64,000 bases of DNA from DAHVFK01 sp035310985. Lineage in GTDB: Bacteria > Pseudomonadota > Gammaproteobacteria > Burkholderiales > SG8-39. Of the stretch, positions 43,811 through 52,417 are shown in pieces; the stretch's first letter is position 1, and each line of letters begins with the position of its first letter. The position numbers and the translations under genes are program-made. The stretch is taken from the NCBI GenBank assembly GCA_035310985.1, contig DATGDH010000058.1, positions 1 through 64,000 of the forward strand, written 5' to 3'. The notes below the pieces were generated by a model that was not told where the DNA came from, ran no database searches, and saw only the letters and a program-made list of their open reading frames with translations.

Positions 43811-44419
43811 ATGACCTCATCCAAGATTCTGGTTTGGGATCTTCCCACCCGTGCCTTCCACTGGCTCCTGGCGCTTGCCTTCGTCGGCGCTTTCGCCACG
43901 TCGGATTCCGAGCGCCTGCGCGACTGGCACGTGCTCTTCGGTTACACGATGGCCGGCCTGGTCGCCTTTCGTGTCGTGTGGGGCGCGATCGGCACCCGGT
44001 ACGCGCGCTTCAGCTCGTTCGCCTTCGGGCCGAAGACCGTCCTTGCGTACCTGAAATCGCTGCTTAGCGTCGAGCCTCAGCACCACCTCGGGCACAACCC
44101 GGCAGGAAGCTGGGCGATCTATGCGCTCCTTGCACTCGTGCTGTTCGCCGCCGGCACCGGCTACGCCGCCTACAGCAACGTCGGCGGCCACTGGATGGAG
44201 GAACTGCACGAGGGCATCGCGAACGCGCTGATGGCCATGGTGGCGGTGCACCTCGCCGGCGTTCTCGTGAGCAGCCTGCTCCACCGCGAGAACCTCGCGC
44301 GCGCCATGGTGACGGGCTACAAGGTCGGGGAGCGGTCGCGCGGCATCCGGCGCAAGCACGTAATCGTCGCGACCATGATCCTGCTCACGGTGTCTGGGCT
44401 CTGGATTCGGTACATTTGA
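43811..44419 (+). CDS. Cytochrome b561-type membrane protein
   Basis: A 202-residue protein with about five spans, fitting the bacterial b561/Ni-Fe-hydrogenase b-type group. Likely heme ligands are His17 (PTRAFHWLLAL), a His in DWHVLFGYTMAG and a His in VAVHLAGVLVSSLLH. It would pass electrons between the quinone pool and the two periplasmic cytochromes encoded just before it. The response regulator gene starts three bases after its stop. Confidence 0.87.
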   Translation: MTSSKILVWDLPTRAFHWLLALAFVGAFATSDSERLRDWHVLFGYTMAGLVAFRVVWGAIGTRYARFSSFAFGPKTVLAYLKSLLSVEPQHHLGHNPAGSWAIYALLALVLFAAGTGYAAYSNVGGHWMEELHEGIANALMAMVAVHLAGVLVSSLLHRENLARAMVTGYKVGERSRGIRRKHVIVATMILLTVSGLWIRYI

Positions 44420-44422
44420 GCA

Positions 44423-45097
44423 ATGCGCACCCTGCTCGTCGAGGACGACGCGCTGCTGGGCGACGGCGTCAAAGCCGGCCTCGCGCAGGCCGGCTTCGCC
44501 GTCGACTGGGTGCGCGATGGCGTCGCCGCCGAACTCGCGCTGCGCACCGGGGAGTACAGTGTAGTCGTGCTCGACCTCGGGCTCCCGCGGCTGTCGGGCC
44601 TTGAACTGCTGCGCCGACTTCGCGCATCGGAAAAAAAGACGCCCGTGCTGATCCTTACGGCGCGTGACGCCGTCGACGACCGCGTCAAGGGGCTGGACAG
44701 CGGCGCCGATGACTACCTGGGCAAGCCCTTCGACCTGCACGAGCTGGCGGCGCGCCTGCGGGCGCTCGTCCGGCGGTCAGGCGGGGAGGCGGCGCCCGTC
44801 CTGCGCGCCGGCGGAGTCGAACTCGATCCGGCGGCCCGGCGAGTAACATTTCGTGGCGCGCCGGTCGACCTGCCGGCGCGCGAGTACTCGCTGCTGCACG
44901 CACTCATGCTCGCCGCCGGACGGGTCCTTACGCGCGAGCAGCTCGCCGAGCGGCTCTATAGCTGGGGCGAGGAGGTCGAGAGCAACGCCATCGATGTACA
45001 CATTCACCATCTCCGGCGGAAGCTCGCGCCCGGGGTGATCCGCACTGTGCGCGGCGTCGGCTACCTGATCGCGCGCGAAGGCGAGTCGCGTGGCTGA
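44423..45097 (+). CDS. OmpR-family response regulator (QseB/PmrA-like)
   Basis: A 224-residue regulator. The receiver domain has the acidic pair Asp8/Asp9, the phosphate acceptor Asp51 (VVVLDLGLP), Thr and Lys in LILTARD and GKPFDL. A winged-helix DNA-binding domain (130-220) contains LTREQLAERLYSW and NAIDVHIHHLRRKL. It closely resembles QseB/PmrA. It overlaps the kinase gene by eight bases. The GTTAAT-N5-GTTAAT box upstream of the operon is a fitting target. Confidence 0.93.
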   Translation: MRTLLVEDDALLGDGVKAGLAQAGFAVDWVRDGVAAELALRTGEYSVVVLDLGLPRLSGLELLRRLRASEKKTPVLILTARDAVDDRVKGLDSGADDYLGKPFDLHELAARLRALVRRSGGEAAPVLRAGGVELDPAARRVTFRGAPVDLPAREYSLLHALMLAAGRVLTREQLAERLYSWGEEVESNAIDVHIHHLRRKLAPGVIRTVRGVGYLIAREGESRG

Positions 45098-46427
45098 GCG
45101 GCGCGCTGCCTTCTCCCTCGGCGCCCGGCTCCTCGGCGGCGTCCTGGGCGTGGTGCTCGTCGTGTGGCTGGGGACCGCGGTGTACGCCTACGTCGACGCG
45201 CGGCACGAGGTCAACGAGCTCCTCGACGCCCACCTCGCGCAGTCGGCCTCGCTGATCGTTGCGCAGCTCGGCCACGACTTCGAGGAGATCGAGCTCGAGC
45301 ACGCACCGGCCCTCGACAAAAGCAACCGGCGCGTCGCTTTCCAAGTCTGGGAAGGTGGCAGGACCCTGCGCCTGCATTCGGCCAACGCGCCCGCGGTGCG
45401 CCTCTCCTCGAGGGAGGAAGGCTTCAGCGCGGTCCGCATCGACGGCAGGGGCTGGCGCGTCTTCAGCGCCTGGGACGCCCGCCGCCGCTTGCTCGTGCAG
45501 GTCGGTGAGCGCGACGAGACGCGGCGCGAGATTGCGGCAGGCGTCGCGCGCAACCTGCTCGTGCCGCTCGCGCTCGCGCTGCCGCTGCTCGCCCTCTTCG
45601 CCTGGCTAAGCATCCGCGGCGGCCTTGCCCCATTGCGCTCGCTCGGCAGGCAGGTGCAGGAACGCCGCCCGAGCAATCTCACCCCGCTGGCCGCGGAGAA
45701 CATTCCGGGAGAAGTCGTGCCGCTCGTGCGCAGCCTGAACGGCCTCTTTGAGCGCGTGGCGCGCTCGATCGAAGGCGAGCGGCGCTTTACCGCGGATGCC
45801 GCGCACGAACTTCGTACCCCGCTCGCCGCCCTGAAGACGCAGGCGCAAGTGGCGCGCGGGGCGAGCGAGGACGCCATCCGGCTGCGGTCGCTCGACGCCG
45901 TGATCGCCGGCTGCGACCGCATGGCGCACCTGGTCGAGCAATTGCTGACGCTGGCGCGCATCGATTCGGCTCAGACATCGGAGCGACCGCAGTCGCTGGA
46001 GCTGCGGGCGCTAGCCGGACAGGTGATCGGTGACACCGCACCCGCGGCGCTCGCGGCAGGCATCGAGCTCGAGCTCGCCGACGGTCCGGTCGCGCAAATC
46101 GAGGGCTACCCAGGCCTGCTCACCATCCTTATCCGTAACTTACTGGACAACGCTGTACGCTATAGTCGGCCGGGGACGCTCGTGATCGTGGAAATCTCTG
46201 ATGGCAACCATCCCCGCTTGTCGGTCATCGACCAAGGACCTGGCATCCCGCCCGAAGAGCGCGAGAAGGTAGGCCAACGCTTCTACCGCGTACTCGGGAC
46301 GGAGCGCGAGGGCAGCGGCCTCGGTCTTTCCATTGCGCAGCGCGTCGCGGAGATTCATCGCGCCTCGCTTCAATTGGCCGATGGCCCCGGCGGCATCGGC
46401 CTGCGCGTCACTGTGGCGTTCGCCTAA
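45090..46427 (+). CDS. Sensor histidine kinase (QseC/PmrB-like)
   Basis: A 445-residue membrane kinase beginning with GTG. Two spans (about 15-35 and 150-170) enclose a periplasmic domain of about 115 residues, with HAMP-like sequence next. The H-box is AAHELRTPLAALKTQ, the N-box LLDNAVRYSRPG and the G-boxes DQGPGIPPEER and GSGLGLSIAQRVAE. The periplasmic domain has the features of the QseC-type sensors. The signal is unknown; the redox gene neighbours make a respiratory cue possible. Confidence 0.92.
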   Translation: MAERRAAFSLGARLLGGVLGVVLVVWLGTAVYAYVDARHEVNELLDAHLAQSASLIVAQLGHDFEEIELEHAPALDKSNRRVAFQVWEGGRTLRLHSANAPAVRLSSREEGFSAVRIDGRGWRVFSAWDARRRLLVQVGERDETRREIAAGVARNLLVPLALALPLLALFAWLSIRGGLAPLRSLGRQVQERRPSNLTPLAAENIPGEVVPLVRSLNGLFERVARSIEGERRFTADAAHELRTPLAALKTQAQVARGASEDAIRLRSLDAVIAGCDRMAHLVEQLLTLARIDSAQTSERPQSLELRALAGQVIGDTAPAALAAGIELELADGPVAQIEGYPGLLTILIRNLLDNAVRYSRPGTLVIVEISDGNHPRLSVIDQGPGIPPEEREKVGQRFYRVLGTEREGSGLGLSIAQRVAEIHRASLQLADGPGGIGLRVTVAFA

Positions 46428-46741
46428 GCTTGCCGCGCGGTGTAGCCAGGTCTCGGGGTACCTCGTCGTTACGCTTTTGCCCAATGGCTTGCAACGCAGC
46501 TGGGAGCCCGCGCCGAGCTAGCCTTGTTAGAACCGTCCGCGTTGGGTCGATACCGGTCAGGCCTAGGCCCGCCACGTGGATGCGGCAGGTCCTAGGCGGC
46601 TGACGCGTCGCGAAGTTGATTGACGTACGCTTGCTGTGGCCGGCCATACGCATCAAATCCGGCTGATAGATAGCTGAGTGTGTATTGGCGCGCTCCGATG
46701 TTCTCAGCACTTCCTTTTAACGTTAGAATGTACCTAACAAC
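46428..46741. other. Intergenic region after the two-component system
   Basis: No gene or clear terminator hairpin was found in this 314-base stretch. Only the promoter-like sequence at 46701-46729 stands out. Confidence 0.35.
46701..46729 (+). promoter_or_regulatory. Promoter-like sequence before the phosphatase
   Basis: TTCTCA (46701-46706) and TAGAAT (46724-46729) are 17 bases apart. Five-base inverted arms GTTAG (46722-46726) and CTAAC (46734-46738) overlap the -10. If used, the transcript would start only about five bases before the ATG at 46742, so the message would be nearly leaderless. The absence of a ribosome-binding site there is consistent. Confidence 0.4.
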
Positions 46742-47236
46742 ATGATTTGGCGTGATAAAACATCTGTGCTGGTTGTCTGCACCGGCAACATCTGCCGCTC
46801 GCCGACCGCGGACGGGGTGCTGCGCCGGCTGGTGCGCGAGGCGGGCCTCGAGCGGCTGGTCGATGTGGATTCCGCGGGCACGCACGACTACCACGTCGGC
46901 GAAGCTCCGGACGAGCGCGCGCAGCGCCATGCCAGGCGGCGCGGCTACGAGCTCGGGGAGTTGCGCGCGCGCCAGGTGGCAGCGGTGGACTTCGAGCGCT
47001 TCGACTTGATCCTCGCCATGGATCGGGGCCATCTCGCGCTGCTCGAGCGCGCGGCGCCGGCCGAGCATCGGCACAAGCTGCGCCTGTTCATGGAGTTCGC
47101 CGACGGCTGGATCGAAACCGAGGTGCCCGATCCGTACTACGGCGGGGATGCCGGTTTCGAGCGGGTGCTAGACATGATCGAGGCGGGCGCACACGGCGTG
47201 CTCGCCGAGCTGCGCGCGGCGCTCAGAGCTTCTTGA
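46742..47236 (+). CDS. Low-molecular-weight protein-tyrosine phosphatase
   Basis: A 164-residue enzyme with the P-loop VCTGNICRSPT, giving catalytic Cys13 and Arg19, and the general acid Asp in EVPDPYYGG. These are the defining residues of LMW-PTPs such as Wzb or YfkJ. It dephosphorylates tyrosine residues, sometimes of polysaccharide kinases, though no such kinase gene is near. It overlaps the 3' end of the convergent acetyltransferase gene by 14 bases. Confidence 0.93.
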   Translation: MIWRDKTSVLVVCTGNICRSPTADGVLRRLVREAGLERLVDVDSAGTHDYHVGEAPDERAQRHARRRGYELGELRARQVAAVDFERFDLILAMDRGHLALLERAAPAEHRHKLRLFMEFADGWIETEVPDPYYGGDAGFERVLDMIEAGAHGVLAELRAALRAS

Positions 47237-47753
47237 CCACGCGCGCGTTGACGGGGTCCTCGGGCACGTGGTGCACCTCGAAGCCGAGGGCGCGCACGAA
47301 CTTCAGCATGGTGGCGTTGTTCCGCAGCACGATGCCTTCCATCGTCTGCAAGCCCTTGCCGCGCGCCGCCCGGATGAGATCGTCCATCAGTAGGCCGGCG
47401 ATGCCGCTCTTGTGCCAGGCATCGGCGATCATGATGCCGAACTCGCAGCTTTTGCCGTCCGGATTGGCGACGTAGCGCGCTTCTCCGACGATTTGCTCGT
47501 CGTCGCCTTCGCCGGCGGTGCACACGAAGGCCATGTGGAGCTCGTAGTCGATGTCGGTTAGGAAGTGGATCAGCTTATCCGAGGGCGCGCCGACCCACTT
47601 CTGGAAGCGGAGGTAGCGCGTTTCGCCCGACAGTCCCCGGGCGAGGAAATCACGCTCGCGCAGATCGTCCCGCGGGCGGATAGGGCGGACCGTGACCGCC
47701 CGACCGTCGAACAGCTGGTGCCGATGCTCGAGGTGGGCGGGGTACTCAGCCAT
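47223..47753 (-). CDS. GNAT-family N-acetyltransferase
   Basis: A 176-residue single GNAT domain. Motif A (HKSGIAGLLMDDLIRAA) forms the acetyl-CoA pyrophosphate loop, and motif B lies in NATMLKFVRALGFEV. The N-terminus (DGRAVTVRPIRPRDD) is like acetyltransferases such as the C-terminal domain of Pat or RimJ-like enzymes. Its start overlaps the stop of the upstream ligase gene by eight bases, so it could modify that ligase, as Pat does with acetyl-CoA synthetase; this is inference. Substrate unknown. Confidence 0.85.
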   Translation of the reverse strand: MAEYPAHLEHRHQLFDGRAVTVRPIRPRDDLRERDFLARGLSGETRYLRFQKWVGAPSDKLIHFLTDIDYELHMAFVCTAGEGDDEQIVGEARYVANPDGKSCEFGIMIADAWHKSGIAGLLMDDLIRAARGKGLQTMEGIVLRNNATMLKFVRALGFEVHHVPEDPVNARVVKKL

Positions 47754-49434
47754 GAGCGGCGGTCCACTCTTCGCGCAGGCGGCGGCGCAGCACCTTGCCG
47801 AGGGGGTTCTTCGGCAGCGCGCTGCGGAATTCGATATGCACCGGCCGCTTGTAGCCGGTCAGGTATTGGGCGCAGTGCCGGAGCAGGGCGTCTGCGCTCA
47901 GCCTCGGGTCGCTCTTCACGGCGAACAAGACCACCGCCTCGCCGCTGCGCGCGTCGGGGACGCCGACCGCTCCGGCATCCAGAAGGCCGGGACAGCGCAG
48001 CGCGACTTCCTCGATCTCGGTCGGGTAGGCTTTGAAGCCCGACACCACGATCACGTCCTTCCTGCGGTCGATGAACTCGAGGAAGCCGTGTGCGTCCATG
48101 CGCCCGATGTCGCCGGTCCGGAGCCAGCCCTGCGGGGTAAACGCCTCCGCGCTCTCCTGCTCGCGGTTCCAGTAGCCGCGCATGACCTGCGGCCCGCGCA
48201 CGCAGATCTCGCCTTGCTGGCCAAGCGGCAGCTCGGCGCCGCGTTCGTCGAGAATCGCGACCTCGGTCGAAGGCAGCGGCAGGCCGAGCTTGCCGCTGAA
48301 TTCGCGCGCGGCGAACGGATTGGCGCACACGTTGGGCGAGGCTTCGGTCAGCCCATAGCCTTCAACGAGCGGCACCCCGGTTGCCCGCTTCCAGCGCTCG
48401 GCGACTTCGGCTTGCACGGCCATGCCGCCGGCTACGGCGAGCTTGAGCGCGCCGCGGTTGGCGGCACACACGTGTGCGAAGCCTGGAGCGTCGAGCAGCG
48501 CCCGGTACAGCGTGTTAACGCCGGTCATGGCGCTGAAGCGCGTGCGGCGAAGTCGGGCGAGCATGGCGTGCAAATCGCGCGGGTCGGGAATCAGCAGGTT
48601 GTGGCCCCCGAGCGCAATGAACAGCAGCAGGTTCGCGGTCAGGGCAAAGACATGATAAAGGGGCAGGGCGGTGACGACGATTTCCTGGCCTTCGCGCAGC
48701 GTCGTGCGGCCCCAGGCCTGCGTCTGCGCGACGTTGGCCAGCAGGTTTCCGTGCGTGAGCACCGCGCCCTTGGGTCTGCCTGTCGTACCGCCCGTGTACT
48801 GCAGAAAGGCGATGTCGTCAGGACCGAGGTTCTCGCGATGGAACGTGTGATGTCGGCCGCGCGCGAGCGCTCGCCGCAGGCTGACGGCGCCTTCGATGCG
48901 CCAGGGCGGAACCAGGCGCTTGACGTACTTCGCACCCAGATTCACCAGCCAGCGCCGCGGCGGCGTGAGCAAGTCACCCGGTTGCGTCGTGATCACGTAG
49001 CGCACGGCGCTCGCCGCCAGCGCCTGCTCGAGGGTGCGGGCGAAGCTCTCGAGCACGATGATCGCGCGCGCCCCGGAGTCCTCCAGCTGTTGCGCGAGTT
49101 CTGCCGCCGTGTAGAGGGGATTGACGTTTACCACCGCCAACCCGGCGCACAGCGCGCCGAACAGCGCGACCGGGTATTGCAGCAGATTCGGCAGCATGAT
49201 CGCGATGCGCTCGCCGCGCCGCATCCCCGCTTCTTTCTGCAGATAGGCCCCGAAATCGCGCGCCTGGCGCTCGAGCTCGCCGAAGGCGAGGGTGGCGCCC
49301 ATGCAGCTGAACGCGGGTTGGCTCCGATAGCGCGCGCAACTGCGCTCGAACAGCTCGCATAGCGATGCGTACTCCAGTGGCGCAATCTCCGCCGGTACAC
49401 CGGGAGGATATGAATCGAGCCAGATTCTTCGCAT
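47746..49434 (-). CDS. Long-chain fatty acid-CoA ligase (FadD-like)
   Basis: A 562-residue AMP-forming ligase. The P-loop is FLQYTGGTTGRPKGAVLTHG (near residue 220), followed by EGYGLTEASP, HGFLEFIDRRKDVIVVSGFK and the C-terminal LPKNPLGKVLRR with the catalytic Lys. Length and motifs match FadD, which activates long-chain fatty acids at the inner membrane. It is upstream of, and overlaps, the acetyltransferase gene. Confidence 0.9.
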   Translation of the reverse strand: MRRIWLDSYPPGVPAEIAPLEYASLCELFERSCARYRSQPAFSCMGATLAFGELERQARDFGAYLQKEAGMRRGERIAIMLPNLLQYPVALFGALCAGLAVVNVNPLYTAAELAQQLEDSGARAIIVLESFARTLEQALAASAVRYVITTQPGDLLTPPRRWLVNLGAKYVKRLVPPWRIEGAVSLRRALARGRHHTFHRENLGPDDIAFLQYTGGTTGRPKGAVLTHGNLLANVAQTQAWGRTTLREGQEIVVTALPLYHVFALTANLLLFIALGGHNLLIPDPRDLHAMLARLRRTRFSAMTGVNTLYRALLDAPGFAHVCAANRGALKLAVAGGMAVQAEVAERWKRATGVPLVEGYGLTEASPNVCANPFAAREFSGKLGLPLPSTEVAILDERGAELPLGQQGEICVRGPQVMRGYWNREQESAEAFTPQGWLRTGDIGRMDAHGFLEFIDRRKDVIVVSGFKAYPTEIEEVALRCPGLLDAGAVGVPDARSGEAVVLFAVKSDPRLSADALLRHCAQYLTGYKRPVHIEFRSALPKNPLGKVLRRRLREEWTAAHG

Positions 49435-49455
49435 CGCATCCGTCGCAAAAACGAA

Positions 49456-49478
49456 AAGGCCGGCGCATGGCCGGCCTT
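49456..49478 (-). terminator. Terminator after rne
   Basis: AAGGCCGGC (49456-49464) and GCCGGCCTT (49470-49478) make a perfect nine-base stem with a five-base loop. On the minus strand the stem is followed by TTCGTTTTTG, a good T run, which fits termination of the rne transcript 30 bases after its stop. Confidence 0.75.
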
Positions 49479-49506
49479 CTCTTCATCGCTGGCTCGCGCC
49501 TTCTCG

Positions 49507-52062
49507 TTACTTGCGCGTCTCGATCTGCACCAGCTCGCCGGCCGTCTGAGCCTCGCTCCGCTGGCGACGCGGGCGGCCGACCCGAGGCGCCTGCTCGGGC
49601 TCGGCGGGCGCAGCGTGCGCCTTGGTCGGATCTGTCTCGATCATGACCAGACCGGCTCCCCCGAGAAGCACCTGCGTGTCGACGGTCGGCTTTTCGACCC
49701 TTGGTTCCTCCACTCTCGGCGCTTCCGGTTGTGGCGCTTCCATTCTCAGCTCTTCAGCCCTCGGTGCTTCGCTTACGACGATCGAAGGCTGCGCGGGCTC
49801 GCTGGATACCGGCAACGGATACTCCGGCGGTGGCGCGGTGACGACACTTGCCTGCTGCGACACGGCCTGGACTGCGCTCTGCGTGGGTTGCTCCTCGCGA
49901 CGCTCGCGGTGCCGGTCGCGCCGGCCGCGACGGCCGCGGCGCGGCTCCTCGCCCTCGCGCTCTGGGGCAGCACCCGCGGGCGGCTGCTGCGGCGCTTGCG
50001 GCGGGCGGGGCGGGCGGGGCGGGCGCTGTTCCTGACGGTGTTCGCCTCGCTGCTGCTGCTCGAGCCGGCCGTGCTGCGGCTCGCGGCGCTCGCCGCGTTC
50101 CCCGCGCTCGCGTTGATCGCGCCGTCCGCTGCGCTCGCCTCGTTCCCCGCGCTCACCGCGCTCGCCACCGCGCCGATGCTCGGGACGACGCTCGCGCCGC
50201 TCGCCCCGCTGCGGCTCCGGCCGACGCGGCTCGCGCGTACCCGGCTCGGGTGCAACTGCGGGAGCGCCTGCCGCCGCCGGCGCCGGCTGCTCGAGCCGGA
50301 ACCAACCGAGGATGCGGCTAATGATGCTCGGTGCCGCCTCGGGGCGCGGCATCGGTTGCGCCGGGCGCGGCGCCTGCTGCGCCGCCTGCGGCCGGTGCTC
50401 GCGCGCAACGGGTTCGGGAACCATGGGCGCGGGCTGCGCGGGGGTGATCGCCTTGACGACGGCTTCCTGGCGCTCGCGCGCGGGCTCCGCCTCGCCGCCG
50501 AGCTTGGGCTCCTCGGGCTGCTCGACTAGCTCGTAGCTGGCGGGCACGTGCTCCATTTGGTTCAGTTCGTCGTGACGTAGCCGCTGGACCTTGTAGTGCG
50601 GCGTCTCGAGGTGGGGATTCGGCACCAGCACGATGTTGACCTTGAGGCGTCCCTCGAGCTTCTGGATTTCGCTGCGTTTTTCGTTCAGCAGGAAGCTCGC
50701 CACATCCACGGGCACCTGCGCGTGCACCGCGCCGGTGTTCTCCTTCATGGACTCTTCCTGCAGGATCCTGAGCACGTGCAGCGCGGTGGACTCCGTGCCG
50801 CGGATGAATCCCGTTCCGCTGCAGCGCGGGCAGTTTATGTGCGCCGTCTCCTCGAGCGACGGCTGGAGCCTCTGGCGCGACAGCTCCATCAGGCCGAAGC
50901 GGGAGATCTTGCCGATCTGCACGCGCGCTCGGTCGTAGCGCAGCGCCTCGCGGAAGCGGTTCTCGACCTCGCGCTGATTGCGCTGCGACTCCATATCGAT
51001 GAAATCGACCACGATCAGGCCGCCGAGATCGCGCAGCCTCAGCTGGCGCGCGGCCTCGTCTGCCGCCTCCAGATTGGTGCGCAGCGCCGTCTCCTCGATG
51101 TCGTGGCCCTTGGTCGCACGCGCCGAGTTGACGTCGATAGCCACCAGCGCCTCGGTGTGATCGATGACGATCGAGCCGCCGGAGGGCAGCGCGACCTGAC
51201 GCGCGTACGCACTCTCGATCTGGTGCTCGATCTGGAAGCGCGAAAAGAGCGGCACGTCATCCCGATACAGCTTCACCTTGCCGACGTTGCCTGGCATCAC
51301 CGTCTGCATGAACGCGCGCGCCTGCTCGTAGACCTCCTCGGTGTCGATCAAGATCTCGCCGACGTCTGGCTGGAAGTAATCGCGGATCGCGCGAATCACC
51401 AGGCTCGACTCGAGGTAGATTAGGAACGGCTTGGCGACGTACTTTCCGTCCGGTCCCGGCGTGCGATCGCCGGCCGCGGCCTCGATCGCCTGCCACAGCT
51501 GCATCAGGTAATTCAGGTCCCATTCGAGCTCCTCGGCGGATCGGCCGATCGCCGCGGTGCGGGCGATCACGCTCATGCCTTCGGGGACCTTCAGCTGATC
51601 GAGGGTATCGCGCAGCTCGTTGCGGTCCTCGCCCTCGACGCGCCGCGAGACCCCGCCGCCGCGCGGATTGTTGGGCATGAGGACGAGGTAACGGCCGGCA
51701 AGGCTGATGAAGGTGGTGAGGGCGGCGCCCTTGGTGCCGCGCTCGTCCTTTTCCACCTGCACGATCAGCTCTTGGCCTTCCCTGAGCGCTTCCTGGATCT
51801 TGGCGCGCCCGACGTCCACGTCAGAGCGGAAGAAGCTGCGCGCCACTTCCTTGAACGGCAGGAAGCCGTGCCGCTCCTCGCCGTAGTCTACGAAGGCCGC
51901 CTCGAGGCTGGGCTCGATGCGGGTGATGACGCCTTTGTAGATGTTGCTCTTACGCTGTTCCCTTGATGCGGACTCGATGTCGAGGTCGACGAGCTTCTGC
52001 CCTTCGACGATGGCGACGCGCAGCTCCTCTTGCTGCGTCGCGTTGAATAACATGCGCTTCAC
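49507..52062 (-). CDS. rne: Ribonuclease E
   Basis: An 851-residue endoribonuclease. The N-terminal catalytic half has an S1 domain (KSNIYKGVITRIEPSLEAAF), the catalytic Asp residues in VAIDVNSARATKG and IVVDFIDMES, and the zinc link CPRCSGTG. From about residue 520 a Pro/Glu/Arg-rich tail begins, with GERGERGERGERSGRR-like repeats that probably bind RNA and partner proteins. The start was set at the GTG at 52062: it yields MKRMLFNATQQEELRVAIV, as in relatives, and has AGGAG eight bases upstream. It is divergent from rluC, as in enterobacteria. Confidence 0.95.
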   Translation of the reverse strand: MKRMLFNATQQEELRVAIVEGQKLVDLDIESASREQRKSNIYKGVITRIEPSLEAAFVDYGEERHGFLPFKEVARSFFRSDVDVGRAKIQEALREGQELIVQVEKDERGTKGAALTTFISLAGRYLVLMPNNPRGGGVSRRVEGEDRNELRDTLDQLKVPEGMSVIARTAAIGRSAEELEWDLNYLMQLWQAIEAAAGDRTPGPDGKYVAKPFLIYLESSLVIRAIRDYFQPDVGEILIDTEEVYEQARAFMQTVMPGNVGKVKLYRDDVPLFSRFQIEHQIESAYARQVALPSGGSIVIDHTEALVAIDVNSARATKGHDIEETALRTNLEAADEAARQLRLRDLGGLIVVDFIDMESQRNQREVENRFREALRYDRARVQIGKISRFGLMELSRQRLQPSLEETAHINCPRCSGTGFIRGTESTALHVLRILQEESMKENTGAVHAQVPVDVASFLLNEKRSEIQKLEGRLKVNIVLVPNPHLETPHYKVQRLRHDELNQMEHVPASYELVEQPEEPKLGGEAEPARERQEAVVKAITPAQPAPMVPEPVAREHRPQAAQQAPRPAQPMPRPEAAPSIISRILGWFRLEQPAPAAAGAPAVAPEPGTREPRRPEPQRGERRERRPEHRRGGERGERGERGERSGRRDQRERGERGERREPQHGRLEQQQRGEHRQEQRPPRPPRPPQAPQQPPAGAAPEREGEEPRRGRRGRRDRHRERREEQPTQSAVQAVSQQASVVTAPPPEYPLPVSSEPAQPSIVVSEAPRAEELRMEAPQPEAPRVEEPRVEKPTVDTQVLLGGAGLVMIETDPTKAHAAPAEPEQAPRVGRPRRQRSEAQTAGELVQIETRK

Positions 52063-52068
52063 TTCCAA

Positions 52069-52417
52069 TTCTCCTGCGCTGGCAGGGGAACCGGCGTTCG
52101 TCGGTCAGGATTCTCCTAGTCTGTACCAGTCAAAACCCTATTTCGGTTCGGCGACATTGATGTGTCGGTTGAGCGAAATGCCGGCGGCGGCCGGAATCCG
52201 TGCACCCTTCCTTAAGGGGTGCGGGCGTTTCCGTGGGAAAAAACCCACTGCGCGCGCTTCTAGTACTATCGCTACTTCCGGTGAGCGAAATTAACCTCTG
52301 CTTCAGGCCCATCCATCGGGCGGGCAGGAGGCGGGTTGCAGATTCAGTGGCGGCGCAGGGCGCACGCTTGAGTATCTGTGCCTCGCGACTCGAAGCAGTC
52401 CCGAGATCATACGGAAA
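52069..52417. promoter_or_regulatory. rne/rluC divergent region with structured rne leader
   Basis: This region of about 350 bases separates two divergent genes and holds no reading frame. Two inverted repeats lie at 52202-52222 (arms of eight to nine bases) and 52233-52248 (GTGGG and CCCAC arms). On the rne strand the second has a loop of six U residues. In E. coli, hairpins of the long rne leader mediate self-regulation by RNase E. The position fits the same role here, but no element can be matched in sequence. Confidence 0.5.

Noticed and set aside
47692..49362. A 556-residue frame opposite the FadD-like gene
   Set aside because: It is a shadow of the ligase gene, whose motifs are complete on the minus strand.
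49615..50529. Leu/Arg-rich open frame opposite the rne tail
   Set aside because: It mirrors the repetitive Arg/Glu/Pro-coding tail of RNase E on the other strand and shows no domain.
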